A stretch of 64,000 bases of DNA from Rheinheimera sp. (GCA_003482455.1 DMYW01000064.1:41509-105508), one strand, 5' to 3'. Positions 7,568 through 17,100 are shown, numbered from the stretch's first letter. Notes: a model not told the origin generated them from the letters alone. Program-made: numbers and translations.

Positions 7568-10396
7568 ATGAAACACTACAAACTCAGCGTACTGACGCTG
7601 GCGTTGGCGGCTGCAGGTTTAAGCGCCAACGTCATGGCTCAGACAGCGAAAAAAGAAGATAAAGAAAAAACAGTGCAAGAGCAGATCGAAGTGATCGGCG
7701 TCACGGGTTTCCGTGGCAGCTTGCAAAAAGCACAAATCATCAAAATGAGCGAAACCTCTGTGGTTGAAGCTCTGTCAGCAGAAGATATCGGTAAACTGCC
7801 AGATACGTCAGTTGCTGAATCTCTGTCTCGTCTGCCAGGTTTGGCAGGTGAAACGCGTAACGGCCGTACCAGCGGTCTGTCAGTACGCGGCTTTAACGAA
7901 AACTACGTTGGCGTGTCATTAAACGGCCGCGAACTGCTCGGTATGGGTGACAACCGTGGCGTTGAATATGACCTGTACCCAGCTGAAATCGTACAAACAG
8001 TGCTGGTTTATAAAACACCAGATGCATCACTGATGGCGCAAGGCATCGGTGGTTCTGTTGACTTACAAACCGCTACGCCACTGAGCGCTGACCGCACTGC
8101 CGCGGTAAACTTCAGCTACGAGAAAAACGCCAAAGATTCTGGCAACCCAGATTTCTCGAATAATGGTCACCGTTTGTCAGTCAACTTAGTCGATAAGTTC
8201 ATGAACGATAAACTGGGTGTTGCCGTAGTCGCTGCATCAATGAAATCACCACGCCAAGAACAACAGTTCCGCGGCTGGGGTTATGCCGGTGCTAACGCAG
8301 CAAAAGCTGCTCCAGGTGTATCGGTACCAGCTGGCACTGTAGTGCTGGGTGGTCATGACTCGTTCACGCGTTCTGCGATGTTAGATCGTAAATCATTAGC
8401 GACTATCATTGAGTTCGCACCAAACGATAAGTTCTCTGCCAAGTTCGACGCTTTGTACATCGACTTCAATGAAAAAGACGCGCGTCGCGGCTTAGAAGAA
8501 GGTGGTGCTGAGTGGGGTACTGGCAACTACACCATCACTAAAGTGGAAAACGGTTTAGCCACTGAGGGTTATTACGATGGTTTCGCATCCGTTATCCGTA
8601 ACGATGCCCGTGAACAAGATTCAACTCTGAAAACTTACGGTTTAAACCTGGAATACAACATCAGCGACGAGTGGACAGCGGCATTAGACCTGTCAACGGG
8701 CGATGTTGAGAAGACCATCACGGATATCGAAAGTTATTCAGGTGTAGGTCGTGCTGGTTCAGGCGTCCTGCCAATGGCGGCTCGTTCATGGAAAATGACC
8801 GACACTGGCGTTGTGTACAGCAACCACCCAACGATTGCGCCATTGGATTACAGCAATGCAGCACTGGTGAAACTGGCTGGCCCACAAGCATGGGGCGGTA
8901 GCTTAGCGCCGGTTGCTCGTTTCCAAGGCAATGCGCAATACGCTCCAAACACGGCACAAGACGGTTTTGTTAACCAACCAGAATTTGAAGAATCAATGGA
9001 CACTATCCGTATCGACCTGAAAGGCGATGTGGAATGGGGTATCTTCAAAAAAGCAGCTGTTGGTGTGATCAGCAAAGATCGCGAAAAAACCAAGATTAAC
9101 GGTGGTGCTTACCTGACTGCCAAAGTATGGCCAAACGCTGACCCAATTCCAAACGTATTGGGTACTGCGGACCTGAGCTTTATCGGCATTTCTGGTGTGC
9201 CAGCATACGATTCATTAGCCTTGTACCGCAGCGGTTATTACATCGCCACTGACGCAGCAGAGCTGGAAAACGGTCGTAAAGGCGATACGTACACCATCAG
9301 CGAAAAACTGAACACAGTGTACGGTAAGTTAGATCTGAGCACAGAGTTAGGTGACGTCAACGTCGAAGGTAACTTGGGCGTACAAATTGTTTCAGCGAAA
9401 CAAGAAGGTGTAGGTTATTACGCAACTACAGGCGCCAACCTGTACACCAACGCGGCACCAGTATCTGATGAAGCTAGCTACACCGACGTGTTGCCAAGTG
9501 CTAACTTCAGTTTTGAAGTGGCTGAGCGTCAATACGTTCGTACATCGGCATCAAAAGTAATGAGCCGTCCACGTATGGACGATATGCGTCCAAACGCAGT
9601 GGTGTCATTTAACTTCAACGATACCAACATCAAGAGCACTGACCCGCTGAACAGCGCGTGGGGTGGTAGCTCAGGTAATACGAAGTTACGTCCACTGGAA
9701 GCCAACCAATTTGACCTGTCATACGAAAACTATTTCCATGACCGCGGTTATGTGGCAACAAGCTTCTTCTTCAAAGACTTAGTGAACTGGCACCGTGGCG
9801 GCACTGCAATTGCAGATTTCAGCCCAAGCTACATTCCGTCATACCACAAAGCAACTGATGGTTCAGCGCCAGGCACTATGTTAGGCCGCGTGAACTACCG
9901 TGAAGATGGTTTAACTGGTTTTGTACGTGGTTACGAAGTCCAATTGAGCCTGCCATTTGAAATGGTTCACCCAATGTTGGATGGCTTCGGCTTGTTCACC
10001 AGCGCTACTTTCTTAGATGGCAAGTTGGGTGATAACAACGAACGTGTACCAGGTCTGTCGAACGAAACATACACCATGACGTTCTTCTATGAGAACAGTG
10101 GTTTTGAAGCGCGTATCGCCGGCACTAAACGTGACGATTACCAAACAGAAAACCGCGGTCTGAGCTTGAGCTTAGTACCAGAAGTGAAACTGGGTGGTAA
10201 GTACATCGACGCTCAAGTCAGCTACGACTTTAAAGATGCAGGTATCAAAGGCTTAGAAGGTCTGCGTGTGTCTCTGCAAGGTCAAAACTTGACGGATCAA
10301 AGCGATGTATCGACCAACGGTAACGATGCACGTCAAATCACCTTGTATCAAAACTATGGCCGTAACTACATGCTGTCATTTAACTACAAGTTCTAA
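7568..10396 (+). CDS. TonB-dependent receptor (Caulobacter/Xanthomonas type), probably for oligosaccharides
   Basis: An outer-membrane active transporter of about 942 residues. ATG 7568 is preferred over ATG 7559: GGGG at 7555-7558 is correctly spaced for 7568 but abuts 7559. The signal peptide ends at SANVMAQT. A possible TonB box lies in EQIEVIGVTG. The plug domain runs from about residue 40 to 165: VVEALSAEDIGKLPDTSVAESLSRLPG, LSVRGFNEN, GSVDLQTATPLS (in parts). The rest is a 22-strand-type beta-barrel ending in the aromatic terminus MLSFNYKF. The protein belongs to the TIGR01782-like group found in carbohydrate utilisation loci. Codon use is biased (CGT, GGT, CTG, few rare codons), which suggests high expression. 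Downstream amylase indicates alpha-glucan oligosaccharides as substrate; this is inference. Confidence 0.92.
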   Translation: MKHYKLSVLTLALAAAGLSANVMAQTAKKEDKEKTVQEQIEVIGVTGFRGSLQKAQIIKMSETSVVEALSAEDIGKLPDTSVAESLSRLPGLAGETRNGRTSGLSVRGFNENYVGVSLNGRELLGMGDNRGVEYDLYPAEIVQTVLVYKTPDASLMAQGIGGSVDLQTATPLSADRTAAVNFSYEKNAKDSGNPDFSNNGHRLSVNLVDKFMNDKLGVAVVAASMKSPRQEQQFRGWGYAGANAAKAAPGVSVPAGTVVLGGHDSFTRSAMLDRKSLATIIEFAPNDKFSAKFDALYIDFNEKDARRGLEEGGAEWGTGNYTITKVENGLATEGYYDGFASVIRNDAREQDSTLKTYGLNLEYNISDEWTAALDLSTGDVEKTITDIESYSGVGRAGSGVLPMAARSWKMTDTGVVYSNHPTIAPLDYSNAALVKLAGPQAWGGSLAPVARFQGNAQYAPNTAQDGFVNQPEFEESMDTIRIDLKGDVEWGIFKKAAVGVISKDREKTKINGGAYLTAKVWPNADPIPNVLGTADLSFIGISGVPAYDSLALYRSGYYIATDAAELENGRKGDTYTISEKLNTVYGKLDLSTELGDVNVEGNLGVQIVSAKQEGVGYYATTGANLYTNAAPVSDEASYTDVLPSANFSFEVAERQYVRTSASKVMSRPRMDDMRPNAVVSFNFNDTNIKSTDPLNSAWGGSSGNTKLRPLEANQFDLSYENYFHDRGYVATSFFFKDLVNWHRGGTAIADFSPSYIPSYHKATDGSAPGTMLGRVNYREDGLTGFVRGYEVQLSLPFEMVHPMLDGFGLFTSATFLDGKLGDNNERVPGLSNETYTMTFFYENSGFEARIAGTKRDDYQTENRGLSLSLVPEVKLGGKYIDAQVSYDFKDAGIKGLEGLRVSLQGQNLTDQSDVSTNGNDARQITLYQNYGRNYMLSFNYKF

Positions 10397-10417
10397 GTTC
10401 GCTTAGTGTTGTAGCCT

Positions 10418-10452
10418 AAAAACCCAATCAGCCTGCTGATTGGGTTTTTTTT
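10418..10452 (+). terminator. Strong terminator between receptor and halogenase-like gene
   Basis: Stem AACCCAATCAG / CTGATTGGGTT with loop CCTG and a run of eight T. It ends 10 bp before the next ATG, with the CGGAG ribosome site immediately after the T-run. It probably lowers expression of the two downstream enzymes relative to the receptor. Confidence 0.92.
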
Positions 10453-10462
10453 CGGAGTTTTT

Positions 10463-11956
10463 ATGCAAACCATTAAAAAAGTTGTGATTTTAGGTGGTGG
10501 TACCGCCGGTTGGTTGTCCGCGTCTTTGCTAAAAAAGGTGCTGGGGCAAGCGGTTGATATTGAACTGGTGGAGTCAGAGACCATCGGCATCGTTGGCGTT
10601 GGTGAAGCGACCATCCCACCCATTCGCTTAGTCAATCAGGTGCTGGGTATTCGTGAAGCCGACTTTTTGCGCGAAACCAAAGCCACCATCAAACTCGCCA
10701 TCCGTTTTGAAAACTGGAAAAAACCCGGCGACATGTATTACCACACCTTTGGTGCGCCAGGACGCAGCATGGCGTTTTGCAACTTCCACCACTTGTGGGT
10801 ACGGGCGCAGCAGCTCGGCGATAGCAGTTCCTTGTGGGACTATGACCTGAACTATTTGTGTGCGACGCATGGCAAATTTGCACCCATTACCGCCAAAGAC
10901 ACAGTGTTAGAACTGCCGTACGCTTACCACTTTGACGCCGGTTTGTACGCTATGTATTTGCGCAAGCTGAGTGAACAAATGGGCGTGGTGCGCACCGAAG
11001 GCTTAGTGCAGCAGGTGATGCAGCAGATTAACGGCGATATCAAATCCTTGGTACTCAGCGATGGCCGCGAAGTGACCGGCGATTTGTTTATCGATTGTTC
11101 TGGTTTTGCTCAGCTGTTGATCCAAAAAACTTTGGGTGTCGGTTATGACGATTGGACGCATTTATTGCCGTGTGATCGGGCTATTGCCGTGCCGTCCGAG
11201 CGATTTGAGCAGACCTTGCCGTTTACCCGCTCGATTGCCCACAGCGCAGGCTGGCAGTGGCGCATTCCGTTGCAGCACCGCAATGGCAACGGTTTAGTCT
11301 TTAGCTCGAATCATTACACCGAACAACAAGCCATCGACTTGCTAATGAGTAACCTCGACAGCAAACCGCTCGGTGATCCACGAGTGATCAAGTTCCGCAC
11401 CGGCCGGATGCGCAAACAGTGGCAACGCAACGTGATTGCCGTGGGCTTGGCGTCAGGCTTTTTAGAGCCGCTGGAATCAACCAGTATCCATCTGATCCAA
11501 TCGGCGATTGTCCGCTTGTTGCAATTGTTCCCCCACAACGGCATTCAGCCGTCAAAAGTGGCGGAATACAACCGGCAGTCCGAGCTGGAATTTACGCAGA
11601 TCCGCGATTTCTTGGTGCTGCATTACCATGTGCAACAGCGCGATGACAGCCAGTTCTGGCGCGATATGCGCAATTTGGAAGTGCCTGCGACATTAAAACA
11701 AAAAGTTGCCATTTTTGCCGATGATGGCAGCTTGTTCCGCGATCAAAACGACTTGTTCCTCGAAAGTTCTTGGCTGCAAGTGATGTTAGGCCAAGGTGTG
11801 ATGCCCAAGGACTACCATCCGATCGCCAACAACTACAATCGTGAACAGTTATTTGATGTGCTCGCGGGCATCAAAGCGATTAAGCAGGAGCCACTGTCGA
11901 AATTCCCATCTCACGATGAGTTTATCCAGCGCGCTTTGCAAATTGCGCCTATGTAA
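10463..11956 (+). CDS. Tryptophan halogenase-family flavoprotein
   Basis: A 497-residue FAD-dependent protein. Seen: the FAD-binding GxGxxG variant VVILGGGTAGWLSA at residues 5-20, the halogenase-family motif GWQWRIPLQHR (WxWxIP) at about 255-265, and GFLEPLESTSIHLIQSAI near 330, where the conserved Glu and Ser of flavin halogenases reside. The lysine that directs chlorination in PrnA/RebH (within GExT-xPP) corresponds to the region GEATIPPIRLVNQ, so the canonical position needs alignment. Such proteins accompany TonB receptors in glycan loci of marine and aquatic gammaproteobacteria, where their substrate is unknown. It is followed after 15 bp by the amylase gene. Confidence 0.88.
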   Translation: MQTIKKVVILGGGTAGWLSASLLKKVLGQAVDIELVESETIGIVGVGEATIPPIRLVNQVLGIREADFLRETKATIKLAIRFENWKKPGDMYYHTFGAPGRSMAFCNFHHLWVRAQQLGDSSSLWDYDLNYLCATHGKFAPITAKDTVLELPYAYHFDAGLYAMYLRKLSEQMGVVRTEGLVQQVMQQINGDIKSLVLSDGREVTGDLFIDCSGFAQLLIQKTLGVGYDDWTHLLPCDRAIAVPSERFEQTLPFTRSIAHSAGWQWRIPLQHRNGNGLVFSSNHYTEQQAIDLLMSNLDSKPLGDPRVIKFRTGRMRKQWQRNVIAVGLASGFLEPLESTSIHLIQSAIVRLLQLFPHNGIQPSKVAEYNRQSELEFTQIRDFLVLHYHVQQRDDSQFWRDMRNLEVPATLKQKVAIFADDGSLFRDQNDLFLESSWLQVMLGQGVMPKDYHPIANNYNREQLFDVLAGIKAIKQEPLSKFPSHDEFIQRALQIAPM

Positions 11957-11971
11957 CAGGAGTTGAATGTG

Positions 11972-14596
11972 ATGCGATGGTCTCGCCCGATGCGGTTCTC
12001 GGCGCTTAGCGCACGCTTGTTTAGTGCCGGCTGGTTTGCTGCCGGCTCTTTTGCTGCTTTGTTCACGAGTGCGGCGGCAGCCGCTGGTGCGCTGCAGGTG
12101 CCGTCACCCGATTGGCGCGACCAAGTGATCTATTTTGTGTTAACCGACCGCTTTGACGATGGTGACCCGCGCAATAACGATCAAGGCGCTGGCGAATACA
12201 ATCCGGCAGATCCCAGCCGCTACAGCGGCGGTGATTTGCGCGGTATTGAACGGCGTTTGCATTACATTCAACAACTTGGCGCCACAGCGGTGTGGCTGAC
12301 ACCGCCGGTGGCCAATCAGTGGTATAGCCAAAAAGTGCAATATGGCGGCTATCACGGCTATTGGGCGCTGGATTTTAAAGCGATCGATGCGCATTTGGGC
12401 ACACTTGAAGATTACCAGCGGTTGTCGCGAGCCTTGCACGGCCGCGGCATGTATCTGGTGCAAGACATAGTGCTGAATCACACCGGCAACTTCTTTGGCT
12501 ACGACGGCCCCTACAACCCGCAGCAACCAGCAAACAACTTTGTGTTGTTTGAAGCGCCAACCAGTCGCCAAGCCAAACCTAGCCAATATCCGTTTGATCA
12601 AATAGACGCGCGTGACCCGAAACAAGCGGCGGTGGCAGCTTATCATTTCACCCCGTCGATTCAAGATCCAAACCGTCCCGGCGAAGAAACCAGCTATCAA
12701 GTGGGGCAGCTGGCGGACATCAACACCAGCAATCCGTTGGTGCGCCAGGTGCTAAAAGACAGCTATCGCTATTGGCTGGAGCTGGCGGGGGTCGATGCCT
12801 ATCGGATTGATACGGCCAAGTATGTCGAACATGCGTTTTGGCAGGACTTTTTACATGCGCCGGATGGTGTGTTGGCCAAAGCGCGGCAACTCGGTAAACA
12901 GCAGTTTTTGGCCTTTGGCGAAGTATTTGACGGCTCCAAACCGTTTGACGACAGTGGCGAGCGCAAGTTGTTGAGCTTTTTGGGCAGCAAGCAACAGCCG
13001 GAATTAAATTCGGTGATTGCGTTTCCACTGTATTTCGAATTGAACAAAGTGTTGGCCGAAGGGCAAGCGCCAGCGCAATTAGCGGACCGTATTCAAAAAC
13101 ATCTGACCTTATTCCCAGAGCCAGGTCTGTTACCAACCTTTTTAAACAACCATGACACCAAACGGTTTTTAAGTGCCGGCAGTGAAGAAGCCTTTGTCCA
13201 AGGTTATGCAGTGCTGTTTACCATTCCCGGAATTCCAGTGATTTATCAAGGGGATGAACAGTTATTGCCCGAGACGCGCCAAGCGATGTTTGCTGGCGGT
13301 TTTGGCAGCACGCATGACCAATTCAACATGCAATCGGCCATGTATCAACAGATCGCCAGTCTGGCGCAGCTACGTAAAGCGCACAGTGCAACGCGCCGTG
13401 GTCAGTACCAAGTGCTGCGCGCCGATGCGCAAACGGCCGGCGTGCTGGCGTATCAACTGCAAGATGCGCGGGAGCGGTTGATTGTGCTGCTCAATACCGC
13501 GGATACGCCACGCTTGCTTAGCGCCTTGCCAGTGACGCCGAGTGCGAGCCGTTTGCCGGTGCTGTGGCAATTCGGTACGCAATTACCAAGTGTGCCTAGC
13601 AACGAGCGTGGCGAGCTGACTATCGAGTTGCCGCCGCGGGCTGTCATCGTGCTACAAGCCCCCAAACAAACGGCACCTTTGACCACCACTGCCGTGTCGA
13701 CCTTGCGGCTTCACAGTGAGTTACCTGAAGTCTTGCTGCGCGACACCCAGCTGCAGGGATCAGGCGCGGCGCCAAACGCCCGCTTGCAAGCCGTGATCAA
13801 TGGCCAGTTAACCGCGCTTCCGCCAGTGCAAGCCGATGCACAAGGCCATTTTAGCCTGACCTTGCCAGTGCGTGATTTAGGCGTGCAGCGCAATGAGTTG
13901 GTGCTGTTTGATGCAGCGAATCAACAGACCAGTGCTGTGTATCGCTACCAAACCAAGCGGGACACCCCAGCACAACAAGTGCTGCTGGATGATCCGGCAA
14001 ACGACGACAAAGGGCCAACCGGTTTGTACCTGCAACCGACGCAGATGCATTCGCAGCGGCAACTGGATATTCGCCGGGTTGAGGCCAAAGCGGCAGGCAC
14101 TGTGTTGGAACTGACGCTGACCATGGCGCAAGTGAGCCAATTTTGGGCGCCTGCCAATGGCTTTGATAATGTGCACTTCTCGCTTTATTTCGAGGTGCCG
14201 GCGCTTAAAGGCCAGCCACAGCTCGCTGAGCTGCCTGGGTTGCAAAGCCAATTCCCAGAAGCAGGGCATTGGCAGTTGGGACACCAGCTGTTTGGCTGGG
14301 GCAATTCGATGTTTACCGCGCAAGGTGCATCTGCCACGCAAACCGGCCGCAAGCTGGGCGCGGCACCGACTGTGACCGTCGATTTGGCGCAGCAGCAAAT
14401 CCACATTCGGTATCAAGGCAGTGCGCTTGGCGTCAGTGATTGGGCGGGTAGTCGCATTTATATCTCGACCTGGGACAAAACCGGCGAAGGCGCGCTGCGT
14501 GGTTTAGCACTAACACCATCGCCTTGGAACTTTGGTGGCGCAGCGCCAAGCAGCCCGAAAATCTTGGATGATCTCTTGTTGCATGTGCCGAACTAG
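11972..14596 (+). CDS. Secreted alpha-amylase family (GH13) glycosidase
   Basis: About 874 residues. AGGAG (11958-11962) sets the start at ATG 11972 (spacing 9) or GTG 11969; a TTG at 11963 abuts it and is unlikely. A signal peptide precedes ALQVPSPDWRDQVIYFVLTDRF. The GH13 regions are intact: region I DIVLNHTG, region II GVDAYRIDT (nucleophile Asp), region III FGEVFDG (acid Glu), region IV NHDTKRF. After the barrel (to about residue 460) come a beta-sandwich and a long C-terminal extension (about 550-874) ending in a domain with VSDWAGSRIYISTWD, resembling the glucodextranase/pullulanase-type C-terminal domain. The product likely degrades starch or maltodextrins for import by the receptor at 7568. 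Confidence 0.92.
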   Translation: MRWSRPMRFSALSARLFSAGWFAAGSFAALFTSAAAAAGALQVPSPDWRDQVIYFVLTDRFDDGDPRNNDQGAGEYNPADPSRYSGGDLRGIERRLHYIQQLGATAVWLTPPVANQWYSQKVQYGGYHGYWALDFKAIDAHLGTLEDYQRLSRALHGRGMYLVQDIVLNHTGNFFGYDGPYNPQQPANNFVLFEAPTSRQAKPSQYPFDQIDARDPKQAAVAAYHFTPSIQDPNRPGEETSYQVGQLADINTSNPLVRQVLKDSYRYWLELAGVDAYRIDTAKYVEHAFWQDFLHAPDGVLAKARQLGKQQFLAFGEVFDGSKPFDDSGERKLLSFLGSKQQPELNSVIAFPLYFELNKVLAEGQAPAQLADRIQKHLTLFPEPGLLPTFLNNHDTKRFLSAGSEEAFVQGYAVLFTIPGIPVIYQGDEQLLPETRQAMFAGGFGSTHDQFNMQSAMYQQIASLAQLRKAHSATRRGQYQVLRADAQTAGVLAYQLQDARERLIVLLNTADTPRLLSALPVTPSASRLPVLWQFGTQLPSVPSNERGELTIELPPRAVIVLQAPKQTAPLTTTAVSTLRLHSELPEVLLRDTQLQGSGAAPNARLQAVINGQLTALPPVQADAQGHFSLTLPVRDLGVQRNELVLFDAANQQTSAVYRYQTKRDTPAQQVLLDDPANDDKGPTGLYLQPTQMHSQRQLDIRRVEAKAAGTVLELTLTMAQVSQFWAPANGFDNVHFSLYFEVPALKGQPQLAELPGLQSQFPEAGHWQLGHQLFGWGNSMFTAQGASATQTGRKLGAAPTVTVDLAQQQIHIRYQGSALGVSDWAGSRIYISTWDKTGEGALRGLALTPSPWNFGGAAPSSPKILDDLLLHVPN

Positions 14597-14652
14597 CGGG
14601 TTTCACCACACCCTTATAGCGAAGCCACAGCGTTGTTGATTGGTACTCACTA

Positions 14653-14675
14653 AGCCCTGTTCGCAGGGCTTTTTT
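14653..14675 (+). terminator. Terminator of the glycan locus
   Basis: Stem AGCCCTG / CAGGGCT, loop TTCG, then a T-run. It lies about 57 bp after the amylase stop. Confidence 0.9.
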
Positions 14676-14761
14676 ACACTGCTCTGATCAGTGTGCAAGC
14701 GGCGAACTTCTGTTTTAGCGTAGGGTCACACTGATGAAAAGAACAACAAAGAGGTGTGACC

Positions 14762-14995
14762 ATGCCATTATCTGCTGTGCGTACCCGTATCCTAAATTTC
14801 CTCCAACTGAGCCACTGCGCTTACTCGCAACATGGCAACCAAATTCAAACGGCGGCGGCCTTGTTGATCCTCGATGACACCGCGTTAGTGATTGAACGCC
14901 CAGGCAAACCGCAACGCGTGATGCCGTATCAGAAACTGAATTTGGATCGACTGCTGTTTTTGATCAATCCACAAGCGGCAGCCGCTTCGGCTTGA
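14762..14995 (+). CDS. Conserved-looking hypothetical protein, 77 residues
   Basis: A small cytoplasmic protein with no signal peptide or membrane helix. GAGG at 14751-14754, seven bases ahead, sets the ATG at 14762 rather than the GTG at 14756. The central part TAAALLILDDTALVIERPGK and QKLNLDRLLFLINPQAAA suggests two beta strands and a helix. I do not recognise the family. It has its own upstream region after the amylase terminator and is followed by the EEP hydrolase 66 bp downstream, possibly in one transcript. Confidence 0.55.
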   Translation: MPLSAVRTRILNFLQLSHCAYSQHGNQIQTAAALLILDDTALVIERPGKPQRVMPYQKLNLDRLLFLINPQAAAASA

Positions 14996-15061
14996 ACTAA
15001 CACCAGTGCTTACTTGGGTTTTTCGGCAACTTCCGTTAGGCTGGCGCCAACAGGAGTTGCC

Positions 15062-15958
15062 ATGTACCGAATTGCCACACTAAATCTGCAGAATTTTGCT
15101 TGCCCGCCGTATGCTTGGTACGACTGGGAGGCGATTTATTCGGCCGAGCAATGGCAGATGAAGACCCAGTGGTTACAGCGGTTGTGGCAGCAAGCGCACA
15201 CCGATGTGCTGGCGCTGCAAGAAGTGTTTTCGGTCGAAGCACTGCAACGCTTGTGCGCGCAGGCGGGGCTGGACTATCTGCTATCGGCGGGGCAGCCCAC
15301 GATGGTTGACCAGCATATTTTCACCGCGCCTGTGGTGGCATTGGCCAGTCGTTATCCGCTGACCGAGTTGACGCTGCCCAGTGTCGACCAAGCCTGGTTA
15401 ACCCAGCTCCAGCTCAGTGGTTTTAAGGACAGTCGCGAGCCGTTGCTGGCTCGGCTGCAGTTGCCCGGCATTGGCGACATCGACATCTGTGTGGTGCATT
15501 TGAAATCGCGCCGCCCCGACAAACAACTCAGTGGGCCGCTTGCGCGGGTGAAAAGCGAGCAGCAACGATTGTTAGAAGCCGCAATCTTGTGGCAACGTTT
15601 GGCGCTGCATCATGCGCAAGCAGCGAGGCCTTTGTTGCTGTGCGGCGACTTTAATGATGAATTGTCGTCCCCTTTGTTGCAGCCACTGCTGGCACTCGAT
15701 GCCAGTTTGCGCTTGCAAGATGCGGCGCATTTGGTCGATGGTTCAATCCGACCACCGACGCATTATTACGGTGCGCACGGCAAGGTTTTGGATTATCTGT
15801 TGTGCTCGCAAGAATTCGACCCGCGTTACCATCATGCGGTGGCCGAAGTGGTGGGGTATCAGGTGTTTGACGAGCATTTGGTGCGCCCGCAGTATGCGCT
15901 GCATGGCCACAGCAGTGACCATGCGTTAGTGCAGCTGATTGTTCAGCCGCGCCGCTAG
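15062..15958 (+). CDS. Endonuclease/exonuclease/phosphatase (EEP) family protein
   Basis: A 298-residue protein; AGGAG 5 bases ahead selects ATG 15062 over the longer frame from 15014. EEP signatures are in order: IATLNLQNF (Asn), LALQEVFS (metal-binding Glu), CVVHLKSRR (catalytic His), LLCGDFND (Asp/Asn), and the C-terminal HSSDHALVQL (Asp-His). A GHGKVLDYLL-like segment (AHGKVLDYLLCSQEF) matches the usual IDYI position. It lacks an obvious signal peptide, so it probably acts in the cytoplasm on a phosphodiester substrate, which the sequence does not reveal. Confidence 0.88.
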   Translation: MYRIATLNLQNFACPPYAWYDWEAIYSAEQWQMKTQWLQRLWQQAHTDVLALQEVFSVEALQRLCAQAGLDYLLSAGQPTMVDQHIFTAPVVALASRYPLTELTLPSVDQAWLTQLQLSGFKDSREPLLARLQLPGIGDIDICVVHLKSRRPDKQLSGPLARVKSEQQRLLEAAILWQRLALHHAQAARPLLLCGDFNDELSSPLLQPLLALDASLRLQDAAHLVDGSIRPPTHYYGAHGKVLDYLLCSQEFDPRYHHAVAEVVGYQVFDEHLVRPQYALHGHSSDHALVQLIVQPRR

Positions 15959-15982
15959 TGGCGGCGTTTGCTTCGAGCTGGT

Positions 15983-16153
15983 TTATTCTTCGCTATCGTC
16001 ACTACTGACTGCTGCCGCTGTGACAATGGCGGCCGCAGTTTCCGCGCCATCAGAGCCTTTTTGTTTCAAGCGAATTGAGTTTTTCACTTGAATGTTTTTC
16101 TTTTGTTTCGCGCGTTTGGCGATCTTCTTTTTCAGTGCTTTGGCCGATGTCAT
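15983..16153 (-). CDS. Small lysine-rich protein, 56 residues
   Basis: AAGGA about 8 bases upstream selects the ATG at 16153 (MTSAKALKKKIAKRAKQKK). The first half is very basic and probably helical; the second half is Ala/Val-rich with an acidic tail SSDDSEE. It is unrelated to any family I recognise; nucleic-acid binding is possible from the charge. The upstream DNA has several GC-rich dyads (16168-16224). Confidence 0.55.
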   Translation of the reverse strand: MTSAKALKKKIAKRAKQKKNIQVKNSIRLKQKGSDGAETAAAIVTAAAVSSDDSEE

Positions 16154-16167
16154 GCGTTGTCCTTTGG

Positions 16168-16224
16168 TCTCTCGAGTCACTCGAGAATAGTCGCTCGAGC
16201 ATGCTCGCGCGGGGCTTTCCGCGC
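16168..16224. repeat. Cluster of short dyads
   Basis: TCTCGAGTGACTCGAGA-type dyad (plus: TCTCGAGTCACTCGAGA), then GCTCGAGC, then GCGCGG-6-CCGCGC. They lie between the convergently arranged control regions of the 56-residue gene and the end of the binding-protein gene. They could be a terminator-like structure for the binding-protein gene or an operator. There is no clear T-run. Confidence 0.4.
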
Positions 16225-16233
16225 GCAAAACGG

Positions 16234-17100
16234 TTATTTTAGCGTTTTGCTGCCTTTGAGCACAGCATTTTGCGCATGCCGTTGCAATAACAGTCGCAGC
16301 AGCTCAGGTCGATAGCGTTGTTCGATGCGTCGCAACTCGCCGTTTTGACTTAGGGTGGCGATCGCTTGATTCAGTCGTTTGATCAGCGCAGGCGAGCTGG
16401 TTTTTTTACTGAGCATCAAATGCGCAGGTGTGATGTGCAGCCAACTGCCGATTTGTTGAATATCGGCGAGGCGCCCGGCACCGGCGTAATAAAAGAAAAT
16501 ATCGGCATCAACCAACATCAATTCGCCACGACTGGGTGTAGCAAACAACAATTCAGTGGCGACTTTGGCATCTGGGTACGCCGTGTACAGTTCGCGGTCG
16601 CGCCAACCTTGGCGCAGCTGTTCAAAGTCGTCGCCATAAAAGCCACTGGCGGGGCCAATTAAGCGTAAACCCATTTGCAAGGCGCGGGTTAGGGTCAAGC
16701 TGGTCGGCAAATTCAGGGATTTTCGACTAAACACACCAACAACTTCTTGGCGATAGGCATCGGTGAAATACGCATATTGTTCGCGTTCGGCCGTTTTTGA
16801 CGCACGGATCATCAAATCGATGTCGCCATCTTCCAGGCTTTTTAAGGTGCGAGCGCCGGTCATCGGCGTTAACGAAAACTCATAAGGGCAATTGGCTTGA
16901 CGAAAAATCGCACTGACCAGCTCTGCATCCATGCCGCGCACTTGTTTGCTGGCATCCAGATACGCCGAGGGGGCATGTAAGTCTAATTGCACTCGCACTG
17001 GCGTGGGGCAATCGGCATCGGCGGCGCGTACATGGCTGATGAGCAACAAACCCACCATAAACACCACTTGCGGCCAACCCCTTCTCACTCTCTTTAACAA
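16234..17100 (-). CDS. Periplasmic solute-binding protein (SBP_bac_3)
   Basis: A 288-residue exported protein. The start is probably TTG 17100 (AAGGA nine bases ahead); ATG 17058 is the alternative. Signal peptide: VVFMVGLLLISHVRAADA. The mature part follows the family-3 fold: VRVQLDLHAPSAYLDASKQVRGMDAELVSAIFRQ, PMTGARTLKSLEDGDIDLMIRASKTAERE (in parts), then a second lobe with LMLVDADIFFYYAG and a C-terminal LNQAIATLSQNGELRRIEQRY. No ABC permease or ATPase is adjacent, so it may serve as an orphan sensor or share a transporter. The ligand is unknown, polar amino acid or related by family. Confidence 0.82.
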   Translation of the reverse strand: MLKRVRRGWPQVVFMVGLLLISHVRAADADCPTPVRVQLDLHAPSAYLDASKQVRGMDAELVSAIFRQANCPYEFSLTPMTGARTLKSLEDGDIDLMIRASKTAEREQYAYFTDAYRQEVVGVFSRKSLNLPTSLTLTRALQMGLRLIGPASGFYGDDFEQLRQGWRDRELYTAYPDAKVATELLFATPSRGELMLVDADIFFYYAGAGRLADIQQIGSWLHITPAHLMLSKKTSSPALIKRLNQAIATLSQNGELRRIEQRYRPELLRLLLQRHAQNAVLKGSKTLK

